Positions 22,457-32,716 of a stretch of 64,000 nt of DNA are shown here, piece by piece; within the stretch, counting starts at the first letter, position 1, and each line of letters starts with the position of its first letter. The notes below the pieces were generated by a model. That model saw only the letters and a program-made list of their open reading frames with translations, was not told the DNA's origin and did not search any database. A program made the position numbers and the translations under genes. The stretch is from contig NZ_VEXQ01000013.1 in assembly GCF_006376615.1 (NCBI RefSeq), positions 62,001-126,000 of the forward strand. The letters run 5' to 3'. The DNA comes from Buttiauxella sp. B2 (GTDB lineage: Bacteria; Pseudomonadota; Gammaproteobacteria; Enterobacterales; Enterobacteriaceae).

Positions 22457-22936
22457 TTACCAGAGCGTAATCCCATCCTGGGAGAGCGTTTTCAACACTT
22501 CAGCTACCTGCTGGCCATCCGGGAATGCGCAATCAGGCGCAACTTCCAACAAAGGAACCAACATAAACGCGCGGTTTCTCATATCGTAATGCGGCACGGT
22601 AAGTGTTGGCGTTGTAACGGTTAGATTACCGAAAAGCATAATGTCGAGATCCAGCGTGCGCGGCCCCCAACGTTCAGCTTTGCGTACACGGCCATGTTCT
22701 AACTCAATACGTTGAGTATGGGCCAGTAAAGCTTCAGGAGACAGTTCCGTTTCCAGTACCACGGCGGCATTAAGATAATCAGGTTGGTCTTGCGGGCCGA
22801 GCGGTGGAGTGCGGTAGTACGAAGAGGTTGCAACCACCCGGCTTTGCGGGATGGTTGCAATGGCGTCCAACGCATGAGTCACTTGCTCAAGCGGGACGGC
22901 CTGGTTGCTGCCAAGGGCGATATACGCCAGTGTCAT
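22457..22936 (-). CDS. folK: Hydroxymethyldihydropterin pyrophosphokinase (HPPK)
   Basis: 159-residue folate-pathway kinase, the length of E. coli HPPK. It transfers pyrophosphate from ATP to 6-hydroxymethyl-7,8-dihydropterin. YIALGSN (5-11) starts the fold. [19 protein letters not shown] (about 38-56) is the flexible substrate loop and [15 protein letters not shown] (about 87-101) carries the two metal-binding aspartates. GGAGG precedes the ATG. Its start overlaps the pcnB stop by four bases, so it is translationally coupled to pcnB. Confidence 0.96.
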   Translation of the reverse strand: MTLAYIALGSNQAVPLEQVTHALDAIATIPQSRVVATSSYYRTPPLGPQDQPDYLNAAVVLETELSPEALLAHTQRIELEHGRVRKAERWGPRTLDLDIMLFGNLTVTTPTLTVPHYDMRNRAFMLVPLLEVAPDCAFPDGQQVAEVLKTLSQDGITLW

Positions 22937-24330
22937 GCATTTCCTCCGCTACGCGGTGCACGTTTACGCGGACGGCGATGGCGGCGGCGTACGGTGGGTT
23001 CATCACCTAAAACATCGAGCATATCTTTTTGCGCAGGTGGAGCGGCAACCTGGAACTCACCCCACCATTTAGTCAGGCGCAGTAACTCCTGGTTATTTTC
23101 CACTTCAGCACGCAATGCCAGCAGGTCGTAAGCTGCGCGGAACTTAGGATGTTCCATCAGCTTCCAGGCGCGTTTACCCTGACGGCGTGACAGACGAAGC
23201 TGCAAGCCCCAGATATCACGTACCAGCGTGGTAATACGTTTTGGAATAGCCAGGGCACGACAGGCTTCATCCAGCACTTCGTTCATCGCCAGAGCGAAGG
23301 CGTCCATATAGGCAAGGCCGCTTTCCTGAGTCAGCTTTTGAGCCATCTCCAGTTGCGGATACCAGAATATGGCGGAGAACAAGAAGGCCGGGTTAACGCG
23401 CATATCGTTTTGAATGCGGTTATCGGTATTCTTCAGCACCAGAGCGATCATGCGCTCCATTGGGCTGTCACCCTGCTCGGTAAAGTAACGAGTGATGGTC
23501 GGGAATAACGGCTGGAACAGCTGATATTCGCGCAGTAATTCGTACGTAGGGTAACCGTGACCAGCTTGCAGAAGTTTCAATGATTCTTCAAACAAACGGG
23601 CAGGTGGCACGTCGTTAATCAAGGTAGCTAAACGCGGAATCGGCTCGCCTGTTTCCGGGCTAATCGTCATATTCAGCTTGGCGGCAAATCGCACGGCACG
23701 CAGCATGCGCACTGGGTCTTCACGGTAGCGCGTTTCAGGATCGCCAATTAAGCGGATAACACCATTGCGTAAATCACGCAGGCCACCGACATAATCGCGA
23801 ACGGAGAAATCAGCCACGCTGTAATAGAGGCTGTTGATAGTGAAATCGCGACGCTGAGCATCTTCTTCGATAGAACCAAAGATATTATCGCGAAGCAGCA
23901 TGCCGTTCTGGCCTGTTTGCGAAGTCTGTTTATCAGATGTTTGCTCTTCGTGGTGACCACGGAAAGTGGCGACCTCGATGATTTCCGGTCCAAACATGAC
24001 ATGTGCCAGACGGAAGCGGCGGCCAACCAGGCGGCAGTTGCGGAACAGTTTGCGTACCTGATCCGGCGTGGCGCTGGTTGTGACATCAAAGTCTTTTGGC
24101 CGTTTGCCGAGCAACAGGTCACGCACACCGCCACCCACGAGGTAAGCCTCATAGCCCGCTTTGTTCAGACGATAGAGCACCTTGAGGGCATTTTCACTGA
24201 TATCTTTGCGGGACAGAGCGTGCTGGTCACGCGGAATTACCGTGATTAGCGGGAGATCTTCATTCTCCTCGACCACGACATCATCGCGGTTAAGCACCTT
24301 GCGGCAAAAATTAGCGACTCGGGTAAAAAT
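22933..24330 (-). CDS. pcnB: Poly(A) polymerase I (AUU start)
   Basis: 465 residues if translation begins at the ATT at 24330 ([16 protein letters not shown] follows the initiator), exactly the E. coli length. E. coli pcnB is known to start at AUU, which keeps expression low; the codon, the [10 protein letters not shown] start and GAGGTG nearby are all conserved here. No ATG or GTG fits; a TTG at 24351 would add seven residues. The nucleotidyltransferase core is [12 protein letters not shown] (about 69-80) with DFDV (about 85-88). [11 protein letters not shown] and [21 protein letters not shown] follow, then a basic tail with [10 protein letters not shown]. It adds 3' A-tails that promote RNA decay. 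Confidence 0.93.
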   Translation of the reverse strand: MFTRVANFCRKVLNRDDVVVEENEDLPLITVIPRDQHALSRKDISENALKVLYRLNKAGYEAYLVGGGVRDLLLGKRPKDFDVTTSATPDQVRKLFRNCRLVGRRFRLAHVMFGPEIIEVATFRGHHEEQTSDKQTSQTGQNGMLLRDNIFGSIEEDAQRRDFTINSLYYSVADFSVRDYVGGLRDLRNGVIRLIGDPETRYREDPVRMLRAVRFAAKLNMTISPETGEPIPRLATLINDVPPARLFEESLKLLQAGHGYPTYELLREYQLFQPLFPTITRYFTEQGDSPMERMIALVLKNTDNRIQNDMRVNPAFLFSAIFWYPQLEMAQKLTQESGLAYMDAFALAMNEVLDEACRALAIPKRITTLVRDIWGLQLRLSRRQGKRAWKLMEHPKFRAAYDLLALRAEVENNQELLRLTKWWGEFQVAAPPAQKDMLDVLGDEPTVRRRHRRPRKRAPRSGGNA

Positions 24331-24415
24331 AGTACACCTCGGCAGTGTCAATCATAAGGACAAAAAAAACAGCGGCTAATCATAGCTCAGTGTGTGGCAT
24401 TTGAGAACGACCTAT

Positions 24416-25282
24416 TCACGACGAGCTGGACACAACGGTATTCAGTGACCAATTTTGCACCGCCTGAGAGAGCAACTCACTTAGCGTTAAATCTTGCCAA
24501 TGGAAAATTTCAGGTTGATTCAAAAATACCAGCGCAGCATGAATAACTGGGCGCGGATCGCCTTGTGGTAGGGCTGGTGCGTGATTCTGCTTGGATAACT
24601 TGGCACCATTCTCATTGAGCACCAACGGCAAATGAACGTAATCAGGCACCGTCCAGCCAAATTGTTGATATAGCGAAATTTGTCGAACTGTAGGCTCAAT
24701 TAAATCCGCACCACGTACTATTTCGCTTACGCCCTGGAAATTATCGTCCACCACTACAGCAAGATTATAGGCAAATAACCCGTCACGGCGATGAATGATA
24801 AAATCTTCACGCGCCAGTTGTTCGTCGGCAATTAGTTTACCGTGCAGCTTATCTTCAAAACTTAATACTGGCTGGTGCTGTACGAAACGCAGTGCTGCAT
24901 TATTTGGCCCATGGTTTAAGTCGCGGCAATGGCCATCATAGAAACCACCGATTTGCTGAATACGACTGCGGGTACAAGTGCAGTAATAACTTAACCCTTG
25001 CTGTTGCAGGAAGGAAAGGGCTTCGCGATAGGCTTCGTGTCGTTGGGATTGCCATAGAACTTCACCATCCCAGTGCAGCCCGTAATGTTCTAACTGCTGC
25101 AATATGGTGGTGGCTGCACCTGGAACTTCTCGCGGAGGATCGATATCTTCAATGCGCACCAGCCATTGGCCTTGTTGCGAACGTGCTTGTAGATAACTGC
25201 CGAGTGCGGCAATGAGCGAACCAAAATGGAGTTCACCTGAAGGCGAGGGGGCAAAACGCCCAATATATTGAGATGTGTTCAT
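24416..25282 (-). CDS. gluQ: Glutamyl-Q tRNA(Asp) synthetase
   Basis: 288-residue truncated GluRS paralogue that attaches glutamate to queuosine in tRNA(Asp). The ATG at 25282 gives [16 protein letters not shown]; the HIGH-like motif is HFGS (about 19-22). A zinc site is made by CTCTR (about 101-105) with YDGHC (about 116-120). KLSKQ (about 226-230) is the KMSKS-like loop. There is no anticodon-binding domain, as expected. It lies 76 bases after dksA with a hairpin between; E. coli has the same order. Confidence 0.93.
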   Translation of the reverse strand: MNTSQYIGRFAPSPSGELHFGSLIAALGSYLQARSQQGQWLVRIEDIDPPREVPGAATTILQQLEHYGLHWDGEVLWQSQRHEAYREALSFLQQQGLSYYCTCTRSRIQQIGGFYDGHCRDLNHGPNNAALRFVQHQPVLSFEDKLHGKLIADEQLAREDFIIHRRDGLFAYNLAVVVDDNFQGVSEIVRGADLIEPTVRQISLYQQFGWTVPDYVHLPLVLNENGAKLSKQNHAPALPQGDPRPVIHAALVFLNQPEIFHWQDLTLSELLSQAVQNWSLNTVVSSSS

Positions 25283-25304
25283 ATGTGTTGCGGCAGGCCA
25301 GAAA

Positions 25305-25330
25305 TGAATAAGGCGGGAGAGACTCCCGCC
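25305..25330 (-). terminator. Terminator or attenuator between dksA and gluQ
   Basis: On the minus strand GGCGGGAG, TCT, CTCCCGCC forms eight perfect pairs, followed by TTATTC. The T run is short, so partial read-through into gluQ is expected. Confidence 0.7.
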
Positions 25331-25358
25331 ATTATGAATATTCTGAAATTGCGAGCCG

Positions 25359-25814
25359 TTAGCCGGCCATTTGTTTTTCGCGAATTTCTGCCAACGTTTT
25401 GCAGTCAATGCATAGATCAGCTGTCGGGCGAGCTTCGAGGCGGCGGATGCCGATTTCAACACCACAGGATTCGCAGAAGCCGAAATCTTCGTCTTCAACT
25501 TTCTTGAGGGTCTTCTCGATTTTCTTGATCAGTTTACGTTCCCTGTCACGGTTACGCAGTTCGAGGCTGAATTCTTCTTCCTGGGCTGCACGGTCTACCG
25601 GATCCGGGAAGTTAGCTGCTTCATCCTGCATATGCGTTACTGTGCGATCAACTTCATCCATAAGTTGGCTACGCCAGGCTTCAAGAATAAGCTTGAAGTG
25701 CGACAGCTGGGCTTCGTTCATATACTCTTCGCCCGCTTTCTCCTGATATGGCTCCACCCCAGCGATGGCGAGGATACTCAGGGACGATGTTTTACGCTTT
25801 TGCCCTTCTTGCAT
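25359..25814 (-). CDS. dksA: RNA polymerase-binding transcription factor DksA
   Basis: 151 residues, identical in length to E. coli DksA; ATG at 25814 after AAGGAGAAA. It enters the secondary channel of RNA polymerase and works with ppGpp in the stringent response. A coiled coil (about 33-108) has the acidic tip in [13 protein letters not shown], including the two aspartates needed for activity. A zinc finger follows: CESCG (about 114) and CIDCKT (about 135). The 188-base upstream gap to sfsA includes a CCCCTGGTAGGGG hairpin in the leader. Confidence 0.98.
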   Translation of the reverse strand: MQEGQKRKTSSLSILAIAGVEPYQEKAGEEYMNEAQLSHFKLILEAWRSQLMDEVDRTVTHMQDEAANFPDPVDRAAQEEEFSLELRNRDRERKLIKKIEKTLKKVEDEDFGFCESCGVEIGIRRLEARPTADLCIDCKTLAEIREKQMAG

Positions 25815-26002
25815 GTTGTTTCTCCTTAACACGCACTATCGGTCCCCTGGTAGGGGGAAAATCAGGCCGCTATAAATAGCAGATGCTTTTCAGGATGGCA
25901 ATTATATAAATTCCTCTCTTGACAAGCCTGTGAAGAAAAGCGTATTTACGCGAACCGCCAGCACACAAAACAGACAGACGTTAACAGCTCTTTATTAAAA
26001 AA

Positions 26003-26707
26003 TTATAAACAGACTGGCAACGGCGAAATTAGAGTAAGCCCTTGTGCAGAAAGTTCTGCCTTATAGGCAATAATCTCTACTCCACACTGTTGCGCCTCGA
26101 CTAATAATTGCGCATATTTTGCGTCGATGTGGCGTGCCGGGGAAACCTGGGTGATAGCGGAATGCAATACTGCAAACAGCAACACGGCGCGTTCGCCCTG
26201 CATTACCACGTTCATCAATTCTCTCAGATGCTTCTGCCCTCGCAGGCTGACGGCATCCGGGAAATATCCACATCCTTGTTGTGATAACGTGACTGATTTC
26301 ACTTCAATATAGCAGTTAACCTTGCAATCTGCCTGCAACATAAAATCAATCCGGCTGCGTTCTGTGCCGTATTTCACTTCACTTTTTATTGTTGTGTAAC
26401 CAATTAATTCTGCAATGCTTTCTGCGTTTAATGCTTCCTTGACTACCGTATTGGCACGCAACGTATTAACGCAAATAAACTCCCCATTTTGTGTCTGAGT
26501 TATTTCCCAGGTGTGGGGATATTTGCGGGTAGGATTATCTGACGTGGAATACCAAACGGTATCGCCAGGTGTTGCACAACCGGTCATCGCCCCCGTATTT
26601 GGGCAATGGAGCGTCAATTCTTCGCCTGAAGGAGTAACGACATCAGCCAGAAAGCGTTTATAGCGTTTGATTAGCGTGGCCTGCATGAGCTGCGGGGTAA
26701 ATTCCAT
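26003..26707 (-). CDS. sfsA: Sugar fermentation stimulation protein A
   Basis: 234 residues, as in E. coli SfsA. An N-terminal OB-like part contains [12 protein letters not shown], then [10 protein letters not shown] and GDTVWYS. The C-terminal part, with [18 protein letters not shown] and [13 protein letters not shown], resembles PD-(D/E)xK nuclease folds. E. coli SfsA was described as stimulating maltose genes and binding DNA; its molecular role is unsettled. It begins directly after the thpR stop with no spacer, so both lie on one transcript. Confidence 0.93.
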   Translation of the reverse strand: MEFTPQLMQATLIKRYKRFLADVVTPSGEELTLHCPNTGAMTGCATPGDTVWYSTSDNPTRKYPHTWEITQTQNGEFICVNTLRANTVVKEALNAESIAELIGYTTIKSEVKYGTERSRIDFMLQADCKVNCYIEVKSVTLSQQGCGYFPDAVSLRGQKHLRELMNVVMQGERAVLLFAVLHSAITQVSPARHIDAKYAQLLVEAQQCGVEIIAYKAELSAQGLTLISPLPVCL

Positions 26708-27247
26708 TCACTCTTCCTTATTACTTAATGACCAACGTTGTAGCGCCTCGTAGCGCGTTCGTCCCTGCCTGAAAATAGATTCATACAGCACGAACTCATC
26801 AACGTTGTATTGCCAACGAAAATTTGGCTGAGGGATAGAGACTGCGTGCGGCGTGTTGCGATACAGCGTAATGTGCGGATGAAACGGCTGCGGGCTTTGG
26901 TAACAGCCGCTACGGGCCGCCTGAGCACGTAACATATTCGCCAGTTGTATCAGGCCCAAAGGAGCATGGCGAGGGCCAATCCACACCACGTTTGAGCGCA
27001 ACCACTGCCCAGCATCATCCAGCGTCAGGGTAAAACCGCTTTGGCGTATCCGTCCGGCAAGTTGGCTGAGCGCTTTTTGTTTTTCAGCGCTGATATCACC
27101 TAAAAAAGCGAGTGTCAGGTGTAGGTTTGCAGCGGTTACCGGGCGTCCGGCGTCTTCCGGAAACTGTGTGGCGCGCCACTGGATAATCTGCTTTTGCATT
27201 TCTTCAGGTAATTCGAGGGCAAAAAACAGACGGCGAGTATCGGCCAT
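26708..27247 (-). CDS. thpR: RNA 2',3'-cyclic phosphodiesterase (LigT family)
   Basis: 179-residue member of the 2H phosphoesterase family, former ligT. Two HxT motifs form the active site: HLTLAFLG (about 43-50) and HPHITLYR (about 128-135). It acts on 2',3'-cyclic RNA ends and can form 2'-5' links in vitro; the in vivo role is unknown. The N-terminus RLFFALELP matches E. coli. It is divergent from hrpB, with an ERIC element between them. Confidence 0.93.
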   Translation of the reverse strand: MADTRRLFFALELPEEMQKQIIQWRATQFPEDAGRPVTAANLHLTLAFLGDISAEKQKALSQLAGRIRQSGFTLTLDDAGQWLRSNVVWIGPRHAPLGLIQLANMLRAQAARSGCYQSPQPFHPHITLYRNTPHAVSIPQPNFRWQYNVDEFVLYESIFRQGRTRYEALQRWSLSNKEE

Positions 27248-27266
27248 GGTCGGGTCTCTCGGTTAT

Positions 27267-27391
27267 ATACCCGTCATCCTTCAAGCTGCAGGGGTGTTGG
27301 CTGCACTCACTCACCCCAGCCACTTACTAAAGTAAGCTCCTGGAGATTTCTGAGCTTGCCGCTTACCTGCAACTCGAATGCTAACGAGTAT
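27267..27391. repeat. ERIC repeat (copy 2)
   Basis: 125 bases from ATACCCGTCAT to CGAGTAT. The core reads CTCACCCCAGCCACTTACT then AAGTAAGCTCCTGGAGATTTC. It fills most of the divergent thpR-hrpB gap, so it lies in or next to both promoters. Confidence 0.9.
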
Positions 27392-27447
27392 AGATTGGCG
27401 TGATGCTACAATAGCGAACTTTTGATAATACCCTTTTGGAGCCGTTC

Positions 27448-29880
27448 GTGCCGTCATTACCGGTCGCCGCAGTGCTACCCGATATTCTTAATGCCTTGCA
27501 AAATGCGCCGCAGGTTTTACTGAGCGCGCCGACTGGTGCAGGTAAATCGACCTGGTTGCCGTTGCAGATATTACAGCAGGCGAACTTGGGCGGCCGCATT
27601 CTGCTTTTGGAGCCGCGTCGCCTGGCTGCGCGTAATGTGGCGCAACGGCTTGCCGAATTACTGGGTGAAAAACCGGGTGAGACGGTTGGTTATCGGATGC
27701 GCGCTGAAACCTGTGTCGGACCAAATACACAACTTGAAGTGGTGACCGAAGGGATCCTGACGCGCATGATTCAGCACGATCCGGAACTTGAAGGCGTGGC
27801 GTTGGTGATCCTCGATGAATTCCACGAACGTAGCCTGCAAGCCGATCTGGCATTAGCACTGTTACTCGATGTGCAGCAAGGTTTGCGTGACGATCTCAAA
27901 TTGCTAATTATGTCGGCAACACTTGATAATTCGCGTCTTCAGCAGTGTTTGCCCGATGCGCCGGTTATCAGTTCCGAAGGGCGAGCATTCCCCGTAGATC
28001 GCCGCTACAGCACGCTTTCCACTCACCAACGCTTTGATGAAGCGGTTGCGATAGCGGTGGCAAACCTGCTGCGCGAAGAGTCGGGATCACTGCTGCTATT
28101 TTTGCCTGGTGTCGGGGAAATTCAGCGTGTTCAGCAGCAATTGCAAGAGCGCGTGGCAAGCGATATTCAGCTTTGCCCATTATATGGAGCATTGCCTTTA
28201 AGTGAACAACGTAAAGCGATTCTGCCAGCGGCGAACGGTATGCGCAAAGTAGTGCTGGCGACAAACATTGCCGAAACCAGCCTTACCATTGAAGGAATTC
28301 GTCTGGTGGTGGATACAGCGCAAGAGCGAGCGGCTCGCTTTGATGCTCGCACCGGATTGACGCGGCTCATCACCCAGCGCATTAGCCAGGCGTCAATGAT
28401 CCAGCGTGCAGGGCGAGCAGGCCGTCTGGAACCGGGAATTTGTTTGCACTTAACCAGCGCAGAACAGGCAGAACGAGCGGCTATACAAAGCGAGCCGGAG
28501 ATTCTGCAAAGTGATCTGTCTGGTTTGCTGCTCGATTTACTGCAATGGGGCTGCAACGATCCGACTGAACTGACCTGGCTTGATATGCCTTCTGCCGTCA
28601 ATCTTGCGGCAGCACGCAGTTTGTTAAGTCAACTCAATGCGCTTGATGAGCAAAACCGTCTTACGCCTATTGGCCAGAAAATGGCGAACCTTGGTAACGA
28701 TCCTCGCTTTGCAGCCATGTTAGTTGCGGCCAAAACAGCGGATGAACAGGCGACAGCAGCACGCCTGGTGGCGATTCTTGAAGAACCGCCGCGTGAACAG
28801 GATGGCGATTTACGCAACGCATTTAGCCGACGCCAGAATAACTGGCAACAGCGCAGCTCTCAGTTACTTAAGCGGCTTAATAGTCGCGGTGGCGAAGCCG
28901 ATTCTTCGCTTGTCGCCCCATTGTTAGCGCAAGCCTTTCCCGATCGAATCGCGCGGCGTCGTGGCCAGGATGGTCGCTATCAATTAGCCAATGGCATGGG
29001 TGCGATGCTTAATCAGGACGACCCATTAACGCGCTACGAATGGCTATTAGCGCCTCTATTATTGCAGGGCAGCAATACGCCGGATGCGCGAATATTGCAG
29101 GCTATTCCTGTGGAAATTGATGTGCTGGTGGCTCAATGTCCGGCGCTGCTGACGCAAAGCGATTCTGTGGAATGGGATGAAACGCAGGGTACACTCAAAG
29201 CGTTTCGTCGCACGCAGATTGGCAGATTGGTCTTGAAAGTCCAGCCTTTGGCAAAACCATCTGAAGACGAGCTGCATCAGGCGATGCTCAACGGTATTCG
29301 TGATAAAGGTCTGGCGGTGTTGAACTGGTCGCCCCAGGCGCAGCAATTCCGCCTGCGGCTGGCCTGTGCGGCAAAATGGCTACCGGAACTGAATTGGCCC
29401 GATGTTTCGGATGATTCCCTGCTGCGCAATTTAGACCGTTGGTTATTACCTGAACTGCATGGTGTACACTCGTTGCGCGCGCTAAAAAACATTGATGTCA
29501 CAAGAGCGTTACAGAATCTACTCGACTGGAACGCACGCGTTCGTCTGGATAGTGCGCTGCCAACTCATTACACTGTGCCGACTGGAAGCCAGATTGCGAT
29601 CCGCTATGATGATGAAAATCCGCCCGTTCTTGCTGTTCGTATGCAGGAAATGTTTGGTGAAGCGCGAACGCCGGTCATTGCCGAAGGGCGTGTACCACTG
29701 GTTCTGGAACTGCTCTCCCCGGCACAGCGCCCCTTGCAGATAACGCGTGATTTAACCGCTTTCTGGAATGGTGCGTATCGGGAAGTGCAAAAAGAGATGA
29801 AAGGACGTTATCCAAAGCACGTCTGGCCGGATTCGCCAGCAGATGCGTTGCCAACGCGGCGTACTAAAAAGTACCAATAA
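27448..29880 (+). CDS. hrpB: ATP-dependent RNA helicase HrpB
   Basis: 810-residue DExH helicase. The GTG at 27448 ([14 protein letters not shown]) fits E. coli HrpB (809 residues) and has TTTGGAG seven bases before it; a TTG upstream is less likely. Motifs: [10 protein letters not shown] (about 27-36, Walker A), DEFHE (about 120-124), SAT (about 153), LFLPG, then [12 protein letters not shown] (about 270-281) and QRAGRAGR (about 318-325). A HrpB-specific C-terminal domain ends in GRYPKHVWP and RRTKKYQ. Its RNA target is not established; it is independent of mrcB, 79 bases downstream. Confidence 0.95.
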   Translation: MPSLPVAAVLPDILNALQNAPQVLLSAPTGAGKSTWLPLQILQQANLGGRILLLEPRRLAARNVAQRLAELLGEKPGETVGYRMRAETCVGPNTQLEVVTEGILTRMIQHDPELEGVALVILDEFHERSLQADLALALLLDVQQGLRDDLKLLIMSATLDNSRLQQCLPDAPVISSEGRAFPVDRRYSTLSTHQRFDEAVAIAVANLLREESGSLLLFLPGVGEIQRVQQQLQERVASDIQLCPLYGALPLSEQRKAILPAANGMRKVVLATNIAETSLTIEGIRLVVDTAQERAARFDARTGLTRLITQRISQASMIQRAGRAGRLEPGICLHLTSAEQAERAAIQSEPEILQSDLSGLLLDLLQWGCNDPTELTWLDMPSAVNLAAARSLLSQLNALDEQNRLTPIGQKMANLGNDPRFAAMLVAAKTADEQATAARLVAILEEPPREQDGDLRNAFSRRQNNWQQRSSQLLKRLNSRGGEADSSLVAPLLAQAFPDRIARRRGQDGRYQLANGMGAMLNQDDPLTRYEWLLAPLLLQGSNTPDARILQAIPVEIDVLVAQCPALLTQSDSVEWDETQGTLKAFRRTQIGRLVLKVQPLAKPSEDELHQAMLNGIRDKGLAVLNWSPQAQQFRLRLACAAKWLPELNWPDVSDDSLLRNLDRWLLPELHGVHSLRALKNIDVTRALQNLLDWNARVRLDSALPTHYTVPTGSQIAIRYDDENPPVLAVRMQEMFGEARTPVIAEGRVPLVLELLSPAQRPLQITRDLTAFWNGAYREVQKEMKGRYPKHVWPDSPADALPTRRTKKYQ

Positions 29881-29959
29881 CTTTGAGAGATTTCCTCTTT
29901 CGCCTTTGGCGGAAGAAAGGAGAATCAGGCCGTGCGCCTTATTTTTGGTGGAGAAAGAA

Positions 29960-32506
29960 ATGGCGGGGAATGACCGCGAACCGATTGGACGTAAAGGTAA
30001 ACCTTCACGTCCCGCAAAAGAGAAAGTAAGCCGCCGTCGAGTCCGGGATGAGGAGTATGACGAGGATTACGACGATGATTATGATGACGAGGAACCGATG
30101 CCGCCACGCAAAGGAAAAGGCAGTGGCAATGGCCGCCCGCCACGTAAAAAGCGCCGCTGGTTGTGGTTCTTAGTAAAACTGTTTGTTGTCTTCGTCGTGT
30201 TGCTCGTCATTTACGGCGTCTACCTCGACCAGAAGATCCGTACCCGCATTGATGGCAAAGTCTGGCAACTCCCGGCGGCAGTGTATGGTCGTATGGTGAA
30301 CCTTGAGCCAGATATGCCATACAGCCAAAAAGAGATGGTTAACCTGCTGGAAGCGACCCAGTACCGCCAGGTGACGCGCATGACGCGCCCGGGTGAATTT
30401 ACGGTACAGGGCAACAGCATCGAGATGATCCGTCGCCCGTTTGATTTCCCTGACAGTAAAGAAGGGCAGATCCGCGCACGTCTGATATTTGATGGTGATC
30501 ATCTGGAATCCATCCAGAATATGGATAGCAACCGCAGCTTCGGTTTCTTCCGTCTGGATCCACGTTTGATAACCATGTTGTCTTCACCGAACGGTGAACA
30601 GCGTCTATTTGTGCCACGCACCGGTTTCCCGGATCTGCTGGTTGATACGCTGATCGCCACCGAAGATAAACACTTCTACGAGCATGATGGGATCAGTTTT
30701 TACTCCATTGGCCGTGCGGTACTGGCGAACCTGACCGCCGGCCGTACCGTGCAAGGTGCGAGTACGCTGACGCAACAGTTAGTTAAGAACCTGTTCCTGT
30801 CGAGCGAACGTTCATACGTGCGAAAAGCGAATGAAGCGTACATGGCGCTGATCATGGACGCCCGTTACGGTAAAGATCGCATCCTTGAGTTGTATCTGAA
30901 CGAGGTCTATCTCGGCCAGAGTGGGGATAACGAAATTCGCGGTTTCCCTCTGGCGAGCCTGTACTACTTTGGCCGTCCGGTAGAAGAGCTGAGTCTCGAT
31001 CAGCAAGCGTTGCTAGTGGGTATGGTGAAAGGGGCGTCAATTTACAATCCATGGCGTAACCCGAAACTGGCGCTCGAACGCCGTAATCTTGTGTTGCGCT
31101 TGCTGCAAGAGCAGAACGTCATCGACAAGGAACTTTACGACATGCTGAGCGCTCGCCCTCTGGGTGTGCAGCCGCGTGGCGGTGTGATTTCGCCACAGCC
31201 TGCATTTATGCAGATGGTGCGTAATGAACTCCAGACCAAGCTTGGCGATAAAGTTAAAGACCTGTCAGGCGTGAAGATCTTTACTACTTTTGATTCCGTT
31301 TCCCAGGATGCGGCAGAAAAAGCGGTCAGCGAAGGTGTTCCGGTGCTGCGAGCATCCCGTAAGCTGAAAGATCTTGAAGCGGCAATGGTTATCGTTGACC
31401 GTTCAACCGGTGAAGTTCGTGCGATGGTTGGCGGGGCGGAAACGCAGTTTGCTGGCTTTAACCGCGCGATGCAGGCACGCCGTTCTATCGGTTCTTTGGC
31501 AAAACCTGCGACCTATCTGACGGCATTAAGCCAACCAGATTCTTACCGCCTGAACACCTGGATTGCCGATGCGCCAATTGCGCTGAAACAGCCAAACGGG
31601 CAAGTGTGGTCGCCACAAAACGATGACCATCGCTACAGCGGCCAGGTCATGTTAGTGGATGCGCTGACTCGTTCGATGAACGTACCGACGGTTAACCTGG
31701 GTATGGCGCTGGGCTTGCCAGCAGTGACTGACACCTGGGTAAAACTTGGCGTGCCGCAAAACCAGCTACATCCGGTTCCTGCTATGTTGCTGGGTGCGCT
31801 GAACCTGACGCCAATCGAAGTGGCTCAGGCATTCCAGACCATCGCAAGCGGTGGCAATCGCGCAACGCTTTCGGCATTGCGTTCGGTTATTGCTGAAGAC
31901 GGCACCGTGCTGTATCAAAGCTTCCCGCAGGCCGAACAGGCTGTTCCTCCGCAGGCGGCGTACATGACGCTGTATACCATGCAGCAGGTCATGGCTCGTG
32001 GTACGGGGCGTGCGTTGGGTGGAAAATACCCGAACCTGCATCTGGCCGGTAAAACCGGTACCACGAATGACAATATAGATACCTGGTTTGCCGGCATTGA
32101 TGGTAAAGAAGTAGCGATTACCTGGGTTGGGCGTGATAACAACCAGCCGACCAAACTGTACGGGGCGAGCGGGGCGATGTCGCTCTACCAACGTTATCTT
32201 GCTAACCAGACGCCAATTCCGTTGGTATTGAATCCACCGGAAGATATCGTCGATATGAGTGTTGATAGCGCGGGTTACTTCCAGTGCGGTGGTGGTGGAG
32301 ACCGTGTGTTGCCTGTATGGACGACTAATCCAGACGGACTGTGCCAGCAAAGCCAACAGGCTGAGCAGACCAACAATCCGTTTAGCCAGTCACAACAGCC
32401 GCAAACTCAGCAGCCGCAACAGCAGCAACAACAACCACAGCAGCAGCCAGAGCAAAGTAGCGATGGTGTTGCAGGTTGGATTAAGGACATGTTCGGCAGT
32501 AAATAA
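29960..32506 (+). CDS. mrcB: Penicillin-binding protein 1B
   Basis: 848-residue bifunctional peptidoglycan synthase. The ATG at 29960 ([14 protein letters not shown]) has GGTGGAGAA before it; a second start at Met47 could give the short form known in E. coli. A cytoplasmic acidic/basic tail (1-63) precedes one membrane helix (64-87). A UB2H domain follows, then glycosyltransferase motifs [10 protein letters not shown] and [12 protein letters not shown], and the transpeptidase SxxK in SIGSLAKP, the SMN in RSMNVPT and KTGTT. The tail is a glutamine-rich run before the conserved [13 protein letters not shown]. LpoB would activate it. Confidence 0.97.
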   Translation: MAGNDREPIGRKGKPSRPAKEKVSRRRVRDEEYDEDYDDDYDDEEPMPPRKGKGSGNGRPPRKKRRWLWFLVKLFVVFVVLLVIYGVYLDQKIRTRIDGKVWQLPAAVYGRMVNLEPDMPYSQKEMVNLLEATQYRQVTRMTRPGEFTVQGNSIEMIRRPFDFPDSKEGQIRARLIFDGDHLESIQNMDSNRSFGFFRLDPRLITMLSSPNGEQRLFVPRTGFPDLLVDTLIATEDKHFYEHDGISFYSIGRAVLANLTAGRTVQGASTLTQQLVKNLFLSSERSYVRKANEAYMALIMDARYGKDRILELYLNEVYLGQSGDNEIRGFPLASLYYFGRPVEELSLDQQALLVGMVKGASIYNPWRNPKLALERRNLVLRLLQEQNVIDKELYDMLSARPLGVQPRGGVISPQPAFMQMVRNELQTKLGDKVKDLSGVKIFTTFDSVSQDAAEKAVSEGVPVLRASRKLKDLEAAMVIVDRSTGEVRAMVGGAETQFAGFNRAMQARRSIGSLAKPATYLTALSQPDSYRLNTWIADAPIALKQPNGQVWSPQNDDHRYSGQVMLVDALTRSMNVPTVNLGMALGLPAVTDTWVKLGVPQNQLHPVPAMLLGALNLTPIEVAQAFQTIASGGNRATLSALRSVIAEDGTVLYQSFPQAEQAVPPQAAYMTLYTMQQVMARGTGRALGGKYPNLHLAGKTGTTNDNIDTWFAGIDGKEVAITWVGRDNNQPTKLYGASGAMSLYQRYLANQTPIPLVLNPPEDIVDMSVDSAGYFQCGGGGDRVLPVWTTNPDGLCQQSQQAEQTNNPFSQSQQPQTQQPQQQQQQPQQQPEQSSDGVAGWIKDMFGSK

Positions 32507-32524
32507 TCCGCGTTGTTTTCCAAT

Positions 32525-32559
32525 AAAGCCTCCGTTTGTAACGGGGGCTTTTCTTTTTT
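32525..32559 (+). terminator. mrcB terminator
   Basis: AAAGCCTCCGTT, TGT, AACGGGGGCTTT with one G-T pair, followed by TCTTTTTT. It lies 18 bases after the mrcB stop. Confidence 0.9.
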
Positions 32560-32661
32560 GTTAAGCCCTTGCAATAACTCTGGTTAATTATTATTCCCTC
32601 GTACTTTTAAGGGGTGTGATCTGCTTGCCATGCACTTTCCGTTTCGTCTATTATTCTGCGG

Positions 32662-32680
32662 CATAATAATAATTATCGTT
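32662..32680. promoter_or_regulatory. Fur box upstream of fhuA
   Basis: CATAATAATAATTATCGTT fits the Fur consensus GATAATGATAATCATTATC at about 14 of 19 positions. It lies 37 bases before the fhuA ATG, consistent with iron repression of the whole fhu operon. Confidence 0.7.
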
Positions 32681-32716
32681 TACGTTATCATTCGTCACTT
32701 CATCAGAGAAATAATA

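Noticed and set aside
25915-25960. TTGACA promoter pointing right between dksA and sfsA
   Set aside because: TTGACA is present but the -10 at 17 bases (GTATTT) is poor and no plus-strand gene follows.
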